NCBI GenBank assembly: GCA_007922195.1
Contig: ML682088.1
Coordinates: 3,724,922 to 3,788,921, forward strand
Direction of reading: 5' to 3'
Length of the DNA stretch: 64,000 nucleotides
DNA from: Podocnemis expansa
Lineage: Eukaryota > Chordata > Testudines > Podocnemididae
Below are positions 57,080 to 64,000 of the stretch, one piece after another (within the stretch, counting starts at the first letter, position 1; each line of letters begins with the position of its first letter). A program made the translations under genes and the position numbers. The notes beneath the pieces are model-generated. The model did no database searches, was not told the DNA's origin, and saw nothing but the letters and a program-made list of their open reading frames with translations.

Positions 57080-57128
57080 TGCCCAACACAGGGCTCAAAC
57101 CCATTACCCTGAGGTTAAGAGTCTGCTG
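57080..57128 (-). repeat. tRNA-Lys-derived fragment (3' half)
   Basis: On minus: CAGACTCTTAACCTCAGGG then GGGTTTGAGCCC and TTGGGC, near-identical to the anticodon arm (CTCTTAA), T-arm and acceptor end of vertebrate tRNA-Lys(CTT). The 5' half is not recognisable. Not an active gene. Confidence 0.75.
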
Positions 57129-57219
57129 CACACATGGGGAACAAAGAACAGCCTGCAGAAAAATCAAGGGGGAGAGAAGCACACAGTTTCCCTTATCCCT
57201 AGTGGTTTTTGCAACAGTA

Positions 57220-57293
57220 GCCTCCATAGCCAAGTTGCTAGAGAAAAGAGACTTCTAATATCAGGGTCGTGGGTTTAAGCCCTGTGTTGAGCG
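57220..57293 (+). repeat. tRNA-Lys(CTT)-like pseudogene or SINE head
   Basis: GCCTCCATAGCCAAGTTGCT, then AGAGACTTCTAATATCAGGG, then TCGTGGGTTTAAGCCC and GAGCG follow tRNA-Lys(CTT) from end to end (A-box TAGC.AAGTTGCTAGAG, B-box GGGTTTAAGCCC). The anticodon loop is changed and stems are mismatched, so inactive. Tortoise SINEs are tRNA-Lys-derived, consistent with the host group. Confidence 0.75.
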
Positions 57294-57863
57294 TTTTGAC
57301 TTTTGGCCTATTGCTCCCTACAAAAGGGCTAAATTGGGGGAAAAAATATACCAAAAATTAATAAAATGAAGGAAAATAAAGTATACTGTGAATAAAATTA
57401 CTAACAGAGATTAATTAGGTAAAACAAATAAAGGGGCACATTTGAATGGGCTAGGAACAATTTAGGACAAAGTTTTTTAAATTGTAAAATGGGATGCTGT
57501 GGAAAATGAAAAAAAAGGCAAGTTAACTTTCTTTTTACTTTAGGTGCTTTTTAAGTTTATATTTGCAAATTTAGTTTTATAACTTTAGTCTCATGAACAT
57601 TAATGAAAAGGTCAGAAAAACATCAAGTTTTCAGCAAAAGAAAACATTTTGATAATTATTTTTTATTTTAAAAACACATTAACCATTACCCATTTTCCAT
57701 GACATGCGTCAGTTATATTAATACTATGTTTTCTCCATGTGTCCTCCAATGTCCTCCCTTCCACACTTTGGCATCTGGTAGCCTTACCCCTACCCACACC
57801 CAGCCCTCCAGTCATTAGGATTGGGGTTGGGGGGAGGGGAGCCTGAGCTTCAGCTGTGTAAGC

Positions 57864-58145
57864 CCTAGTCTATATTTGCTGTATATTTCAGCAGCAGTTG
57901 ACAGGAGATATGCAAGATACATAAAATAACTTGCGTATCCCTACAACTTACTAAGAGCTCCCTACATACTTTGCTAAGCCAGCTGGAAATGCCTTCCTTT
58001 CAACTTATTACAACTCCAGTTCTGGGGCTCAAGCTGCTAGGGCAAATTCCAGAGCGACTGAGCACATCTACACAGACCACTCAATTGAATCTGGGAGATA
58101 GCGCTGATGGCAGCAATTTTGCTGCCCTCAGTATAGACTTACCCA
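57864..58145. mobile_element. Harbinger-like MITE, same family as 4989-5272
   Basis: AGTCTATATTTGCTGTATAT at left, CAGTATAGACTTACCC at right. Shares CAGTTGACAGGAGATA and TTTGCTAAG with the earlier copy. Confidence 0.62.
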
Positions 58146-58149
58146 AGAG

Positions 58150-58700
58150 TGCCCTTCCTGCGAGCAGGAGAAAACAATATATTGACATTTAGGTAATTAA
58201 TATCTGAGGACTAAATATCATCCAGATACAAATATGATCCCCTAATTGTCTAGGTGTTCTGCAATCATCTTATTGTTCCAAAACAAAAGCGTCTCAAATC
58301 TATTTTGAGGCGATGGGAATGACAAATGCAATTCAAGATTTATGAAACTTTTCAGCCATAAAATGCTATCCTCAAAAAGAAGGAGGTGCAATGGTGGAAA
58401 CCCAGTGCCTGCTGTGATGGGAGTGAATCATGGGAAAGAAGAGCAGGGGAAAGGGCATGTGGAGGAGAGATGGTGTTTATGGATGGCAATCTATAGGGAA
58501 GGACATGTTGAAGGAAGTTCCTCCTGGTGTGAAAACGGATTTGATTTTAAATAGACTCAATATATGAATAAGTACACAGAAGCCTAGGATAACTAGCCAT
58601 ACTTGGGATTCTTGATGGTTTTACAGGTGATGAAAGGATGAGCCTGCGATTCAAGCACAGCTCTCCGAGTATCTGAATTATCTTCCCACATCTGGCACAG
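58150..58700. other. No recognised feature
   Basis: A short plus-strand frame near 58342-58551 has no family match. Confidence 0.4.
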
Positions 58701-58880
58701 ATTTACTGTGTGTGAGTTAATTACCTATGCCTCATTTTACCTTAACCCTCGCTTCAGTAAAATGGAGGTAATAATTTATACTTTAATTACTTCACAAGTG
58801 TATTGGGAGGGTTGAATTCAATAAGCTTAGTACAGCTTCCAGATCCTAGGGTCAGAGATGCTGTAAAGGTGTAAGGAGTT
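58700..58880 (+). repeat. MIR-type SINE, diverged
   Basis: CCTCATTTTACC, CAGTAAAATGGAGGTAATAA and TTGGGAGGGTTGAATTCAAT follow the MIR core in forward orientation, weakly. Confidence 0.65.
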
Positions 58881-58889
58881 TTTACTAAG

Positions 58890-60800
58890 AGGCCTCCTGG
58901 AATGATGCCATATAAAAGTGCTTGGTTGGATCATACAGCAAATTTCTTTGGTTGGAATCATGCAGCATCTCTCCACAGTCCAGTTAAGTGGCTTTACTAT
59001 TTCAATAAAGCAAGAGGATGACTCACTGATATATATTCAGTACTCCCTTCCTCTGTTAACCATCTTTATATTCAGAGTAATTTATTATTAGATTGAAAAG
59101 GTAAGTGTCCCCAAGAAGGTCAGAAATTTTGGGTGAAATCTCAGTTCCACTGATGTCAATGGATGTTCTGACCCAAATTTCAATCTGGGCAGGATTTCAC
59201 CTCTGAAATCTCTTACTCATCACATAAGCCTTGATTTTGGAAAACATTTATAAGCAGGTGCCTAAACCCTGTGGATTTACTGCTTTCCTGAATCAGGTCT
59301 AACAGGGAGATTTCCATGGTTAGGGTATTACTGAATCACTTCTAAGGTCACATGCTTTCCATACAGGAGCAAACCTTATAAAAAGGTATATAGCACTTCC
59401 AGGATTTACAACCTAGCATAAAAAGACTCCTGATTACAAGGTGTTTTAGAAATCTCCAATAATATGAGTGTGTGCCAGCAGTGTAATTCTGGCTCACCTG
59501 AAGTCACTGAAAATTGAGGCATGGACAGCAGTGGAGTCAGCATTTCACCCCAACTGCTTTATTTGGACAAAGGTATTGCTTTTGAGAGAGAAAAATCCCA
59601 TCCACCCAAAATCTCTGTTCAGCTCATTTCCTTGATACTGAAATAGGAGCACTAGCATGCTTTATAAAACATATTCCCAAGCAGAAATCACATGTTTCTT
59701 GTTCTGAAATGCTGCTTTAGCCTAGTACAAAACAGAGCATGTTACTCATTGTAGAAGACAATTAAATCCCAGAAACATTTGTTGGTTACAGAAAACAATC
59801 AGCACTATTATGCTATCAAATCTTTCTTTACAAAGCATTTTTCTTTTTCTGCTACATCTTAAATGAGTGCAGCAAGAGGCTTAGGCTGCAAAACTGCACT
59901 TGAGATTATGAGATTCTATGAATAATTTTAAGGGTATTTTTGGGCTGATAATTTTTTGACCATTAGGATTTCTGTTTGCAAGTTTTCCTTCTCCACCACG
60001 ACATTCAGAAATTTACTTTTAAGAAAAATGAAAGCTGAGATTCTTGTAATCATGTGAATGCAGAAGCTAAGACTTAAAGGAAAATAAATGGTCTAAGAGT
60101 CATGCTAAAATCATGAGCTGGAAAATTTTAGGTCACTGGGCCCACATCTGTAGGTTTCCAAGACTGAATTCTGATTTCGAACTCCCCTAAAATTAACACT
60201 GGGAACAGCATTTAAAAAACAAATCATATCTGGATTCAGTATTTAAAAAACACACAAAATACCCCCAAACCAACCACTCCCAATCTTCAGGGGCTAGATC
60301 TGGATAGGGGCACCTTGCAAGTTTCACATTTGAATCCAGGTTTGGCCTTTGAACAAAATTTCAAAATTCAGAGCTATTGCATCTGGGTTTTTTATTCAAG
60401 CCACATTTCCAATGTACATTTTTAGGATTAATGAAATGTAGTTTGCCACACATACCTTGTTTATATAATAATGGCTTGACAGAGTAATGATGTTCTTATT
60501 CACATAGCTCAGACATAACTCTGAAATCTTCAAAATACTGGTAACAATTATGCTTTGGGTCATAAATTTGTGTTTCTAAATGTCACACACTTTGCACAAG
60601 CACATAAGGATCTAGCCTGTAATAGAGATACACACACACGCACACACCCCCCTTTGCTTTTTCAACATGAAGTCAATATCCTTATTGCCTGTTGCAACAT
60701 CTTGTGGAAATACATCAGGTCTACACACACAACTGCTTGGCTAATACTCTTGTATCCCTTAAGGCCAACCATAATGCATCATTACAACTCAAAGTTTAAA
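58890..60800. other. No recognised feature
   Basis: AT-rich, apparently unique DNA. A short (CA)n lies at about 60632-60650. Confidence 0.4.
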
Positions 60801-60812
60801 GGATAATATAAT

Positions 60813-61274
60813 CAGGGTGTAACCACGGATGGGCCCTGATGGACCAAAGCTCGCCAACTTGATCCTGAGGCCCATCCACCTTACTGTCCAGCAGTATACA
60901 AGCTTCACCACTGTGGCCATGGGACAGTCCAGCAGCTGGCGGCTGCAAGCAGGACAGAGGTGCCAATGCCTCTGCTTCGCTCACGGTTGCAGGGTCTGGC
61001 AACCACGACCAAAAGTGGGGCAGAGGTGCCAGTGGCTCTGCTCTGTTTATGCCTACTGGATCCTGCAGCTGTGAGCAAAAGGTGAGGCGCCACTGCCTCT
61101 GCTCTGCTCACAGCTGCAGCAGTGAAGTTTACACCACTGCCAGCCTGGGTACTGTGGCTTTCCTCCTCCCTGGGATGCAGCTTCCAGTCACATGACCAGA
61201 AGCTGCCTTTGACTAGGTCCGCCCCGCATTTTGCAGAGGCCCAGACTGAAAACAGGAACCAGCTATGCCCCTCT
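60813..61274. mobile_element. MITE-like element, degraded ends
   Basis: Left CAGGGTGTAACCACGG, right CCAGCTATGCCCCTC, plausibly hAT-type inverted ends (CAGGGGCRTAGC). Three repeated GCTCTGCTC-type blocks (GCCAATGCCTCTGCTTCGCT, GCCAGTGGCTCTGCTCTG, GCCACTGCCTCTGCTCTG) sit inside. Target duplication uncertain. Confidence 0.5.
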
Positions 61275-61279
61275 AACAT

Positions 61280-62220
61280 ATAGAATGTAAACACATACAA
61301 ACCAGTCCAACCTTTATAATTAGTGCAAAAAAGTAGTCCCTTTTTAAAATCCTGGGTCCCCAACCTGAGACACCTTAAAGAAGCCCAATTTTCAGAAAGT
61401 GCTGACCATCTCACCTCTAATCAGGCCCTTTTAAGCTGCCTCATACTGGGCATCCAAAAGTTAAGCTACCAGCTGTCACCTTTGAAAATCATGGTTTCAC
61501 TCTGACCTAATCTAACACCAAACCAGAACATTTAAATAACTCAGGATCAGGACATTCAGGGCACATCCACAGGGGAGACCCACACACAAACCATCTCACC
61601 TATGCTATCAAGTGTTGAAAGCCTGGGTCAATAGACTCAGGCTCAGACTACAGGGCTAAAAGATAGCATTATAGACCTTCCCACTTGGGCTGTAGCCAGG
61701 ATTCTGAAACCCAGAGCAGGGTATCAGAGACAAACGCTCTGCTATTTTGAGCCTCATAGCACAAACCCTTGTCCCAGGTAATAAGACTTGCTGCCACTGG
61801 ATTCCTTTAGTAATTTTTAATTTATGCCAAAGTGCAACAATATACCTCAAAGAAAAGTGAAAAAAATCCTAGCTCTAGATTTTTGATTGAACTATAAGAG
61901 AAATGCCAAAGTTTAAAAACTAAAAGTAGACACTCTTTTCCATTTTGACAATGTAATGTCAGGACAACATGTATCAGGATGCATGTGAAATGCAACTATG
62001 TTAACACTGCCAGGGAATACTTTATTGTCAATTTCCTGATTTGTGTTTAAGTTTGATTATTCACATTAATCTGTTGAGAATCTTCGGGGGGGGGGCAAAA
62101 GAAAGGTGCTTGGTGTGTTTGACTGTCAGTCTAACCCTTGGAACTGAAAGTGTGATATAGCAATATCACAATCAAGTCTGATAAGTAAATATTTCACAGG
62201 TCACAGATTTTTTTACATTT
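61280..62220. other. No recognised feature
   Basis: Nothing assigned. A G-run occurs at about 62087-62095. Confidence 0.4.
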
Positions 62221-62224
62221 AAAA

Positions 62225-62520
62225 TCTGACTGCAGCACTTCAGGGTAGAAACTGCCTACAGTGAGGCAGGGGTTCTTCATCAACGTAAGCAATCTACCTC
62301 CCCAAGGGAATTCTTCAGCTGACATAGCATTGTCTATGCTGGGAATTAGACCATGCCTATAATGCCCTGGTAGCCAGCACTGATGCAGTGTCGTCACTGA
62401 GCAGGTCTGTGTTGTCCCACTCAGTCAATAGGACAGCTCTCTCCGGTTGACTGAATTAGTCTACCTACACAAAAGGCAAAGACTAGTGTCCTGTCTCTCC
62501 TGTCAATGTACCATCGTGAA
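62225..62520. mobile_element. Harbinger-like MITE remnant
   Basis: Phrases TCAACGTAAGCAATCTACCT and AGCATTGTCTATGCTGGG match the interior of the MITE at 39.5 kb. Ends not clear. Confidence 0.4.
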
Positions 62521-62599
62521 ACTGCTGCACTCTGTAGATATAGGTACATCCACGTGAGATATGGTAGTTACATTAGTTTTTGCTAATATTGTTTTGGGT

Positions 62600-63200
62600 A
62601 GATTGTAGCTCTGGAGTCAGGGGAAAGAAGGAGAAAGGCTGGGCAGAATACAGAGAAACTGACAAGACACAGAGCCTGAAAGGAGCAGCTGAAAGCACAG
62701 TAACTGACTACCAAAGAAATCAAGGGAAAGAGTTTTTGGTCCAGGTAAGCAAAAGCAGCTGCTTCCTGCTCTTTGATTCTTTCTGTATTTGCTTGCGAAC
62801 AGGGGACAGCAAACAGGGGAGTTTGAGAGGGAAGGAGTTTGTGAAGCCCCGAGAAGGAGGTGAAGGCGATCCCCTAGCTGAAAGCAGCAAGGGACAGAGC
62901 GTAGCTTGGGTGAGGGTTTGCTAACTGTGTGTGTTTGTCTGTTTGACTTTTCCCTTACAGCTGACTTCTGTTAGTTGTTTCTTACTGTGGGTGGGGGCTG
63001 TTTGCACCATTGTTCCCTGATCACCTTTCAGCACCAGCCTCAATCAGCCTTGTGATCAGCCTTCCCCTGTGTGTTTAACGAGGGGCCAGGGCTGACCTAG
63101 GCAGAGAAGGCTTTAAAAGCCAGTGGCTGAGTGACCAGAGGGAGCTTGCGAACAGGGGATAGCAAACAGGGGAGTTTGGGAAGGAGTCTGTGAAACCACG
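62600..63200 (+). mobile_element. CR1-type LINE 5' untranslated region
   Basis: Two direct copies of a roughly 57-62 bp unit starting GCTTGCGAACAGGGG (62791 and 63144) are separated by 353 bp. Each continues GCAAACAGGGGAGTTTG and GGAAGGAGT. The second runs directly into the ORF1 start. The left boundary is uncertain. Confidence 0.75.
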
Positions 63201-64000
63201 ATGGTGAAGAGGAGCCGCACTGCTGCCAGCACCCGTTCTGTCTCTTCTACCTGTGCCTGTAGCCAGACAGACATCCTGACCATAGACATCTCTACCCAGA
63301 CCCTGGTGTGGACTTGCAGAGACTGCAGCCTGCAGTTCCCTGTCTCCAACGATCAGGCTGGGGAGATGAATCGATGTGACAGGTGCCTGCTGGTGGAATC
63401 TCTCAGGAGGCAGGTGGGAGAGTTACAGGAGGAGGTGTCTCGGCTAAGGAGTATCCACACCCTGGAGAAGTTCCTCGACAGCATCCACGAGGAGAAGTGC
63501 AAGAAGGAGGGCACTATCCAGGTGCCAGGGACTACTGCCACAACACTAGAGCTGGATGGGGAGCCTGTGGCAGGGGGAGGACACTGGCAGCTGGTTACTT
63601 CTGGCAGTAGGCAGTGCTCCACCCCTGCCCACAACCCACCCTCTGTTGTGGTGAAGAATCGTTATGCGGTGCTAGAGACGATGAAGGAGGTGGAAGAGGA
63701 GAGGCCATGCACCCCCGAGGCTGGGAGGATCACAGCCACCACAGCTAGGAGGAAACGTAGAGTTGTGGTGGTTGGGGACTCACTTCTGAGGGGGACGGAG
63801 GCACCCATCTGTCGCCCTGACAAGGCCTCACGGGAGGTATGCTGCCTGCCAGGTGCCCGCATCCGAGATGTTACGGAGGGATTGTCGAGAATCATCCGCC
63901 CCTCTGACTACTACCCCATGCTTCTCATCCATGTGGGAACCAATGATACTGCAAGAGGTGATCCTTGGCAGATCAAAGGTGACTTCAGGGCTCTGGGAGC
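63201..64000 (+). CDS. CR1-type LINE ORF1 protein, intact to the window edge
   Basis: ATG at 63201 opens a frame of 266 codons with no stop; the window ends within it. ORF1 proteins of CR1 LINEs bind RNA and carry an esterase-like domain. Visible are a zinc-ribbon-like pair CRDC (39-42) and CDRC (59-62), a leucine- and glutamate-rich probable coiled coil (about 63-110), then the SGNH hydrolase block I GDS at 192-194 in VVVVGDSLLRG, and block HVGTND at 244-249. The start follows the CCACG context at the end of the duplicated 5' unit. ORF2 (endonuclease and reverse transcriptase) would lie beyond the window. The clean frame suggests a young copy, unlike the dead CR1 pieces elsewhere here. Confidence 0.9.
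   Translation, partial: MVKRSRTAASTRSVSSTCACSQTDILTIDISTQTLVWTCRDCSLQFPVSNDQAGEMNRCDRCLLVESLRRQVGELQEEVSRLRSIHTLEKFLDSIHEEKCKKEGTIQVPGTTATTLELDGEPVAGGGHWQLVTSGSRQCSTPAHNPPSVVVKNRYAVLETMKEVEEERPCTPEAGRITATTARRKRRVVVVGDSLLRGTEAPICRPDKASREVCCLPGARIRDVTEGLSRIIRPSDYYPMLLIHVGTNDTARGDPWQIKGDFRALG

Larger units (their letters stand above)
56971..57784. mobile_element. MITE of the AGGGTTACCAGAT family with inserts
   Basis: Left AGGGTTACCAGACATCTGG and GATTTTGTCTGGCTTTTTAC, right TGTCCTCCAATGTCCTCCC and GGCATCTGGTAGCCT. Between about 57065 and 57700 lie the tRNA-Lys-like sequences and other sequence absent in the 10.4 kb copy. Confidence 0.78.

Noticed and set aside
57220..57293. Functional tRNA-Lys gene
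   Set aside because: The anticodon loop is altered, stems have mismatches, and it lies inside a transposon; treated as a tRNA-derived repeat.
62743..62801. A possible 58-nt intron (CAG then GTAAGC to GCGAACAG) in the CR1 5' region
   Set aside because: Too short for a normal vertebrate intron; the matching text is part of the duplicated 5' unit.

Overview
The window is non-coding-rich vertebrate DNA with one recognisable host gene. It is most likely from a turtle, or at least a sauropsid. The reasons are the repeat mix: abundant CR1 and L2 LINE pieces, a Penelope-like element, a DIRS-like element, MIR-type SINEs, tRNA-Lys-derived sequence, and many hAT-like and Harbinger-like MITEs. I identify species only by this repeat flavour, so the turtle call is an inference.

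The gene is the 5' part of von Willebrand factor (VWF), on the minus strand. Working leftwards it has a TATA promoter near 33.04 kb, a non-coding exon 1 (about 32.92-33.01 kb), exon 2 with the start codon and signal peptide (28346-28397), exon 3 (26280-26429), exon 4 (21160-21262), exon 5 (20853-21061) and exon 6 (9961-10085). The five coding exons join in frame to 639 nt (213 codons), which cover the signal peptide and most of the first VWD domain (D1) of the propeptide. Exon phases match human VWF throughout, and exons 4, 5 and 6 have the same lengths as the human ones (103, 209 and 125 nt). Exon 7 onward is not seen and probably lies beyond the left edge.

Around and inside the VWF introns lie layered transposons. 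0-20 kb: hAT-like MITEs (8527, 10261), MIR pieces, palindromic DNA at 12.5-12.8 kb, CR1 fragments at 13.0-14.0 kb (minus) and 18.1-19.2 kb (plus). 20-33 kb: a hAT-like MITE nested in another MITE (21.7-22.5 kb), an L2 tail, a three-layer nest (29.2-29.9 kb) and large palindromic inserts. 33-50 kb, upstream of VWF: more MITEs, Penelope tails, an 0.9 kb pyrimidine-rich tract (40.7-41.6 kb), a Penelope-like element with an internal inversion (41.9-43.0 kb) and a long stretch where I recognise little. 50-64 kb: a decayed DIRS-like element with inverted terminal repeats (50.28-54.40 kb), a CR1 tail, several MITEs, paired tRNA-Lys-like sequences (57.1-57.3 kb), and at the right edge the 5' end of a CR1-type LINE whose ORF1 is still open to the end of the window.

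The most interesting structural signal is that two repeat families scattered through the window (a palindrome-forming one and the Penelope tail) share an architecture with a hammerhead-ribozyme-like core. Both are decayed here. Known Penelope-like elements carry such ribozymes, so the palindromes may be paired Penelope-type terminal repeats.
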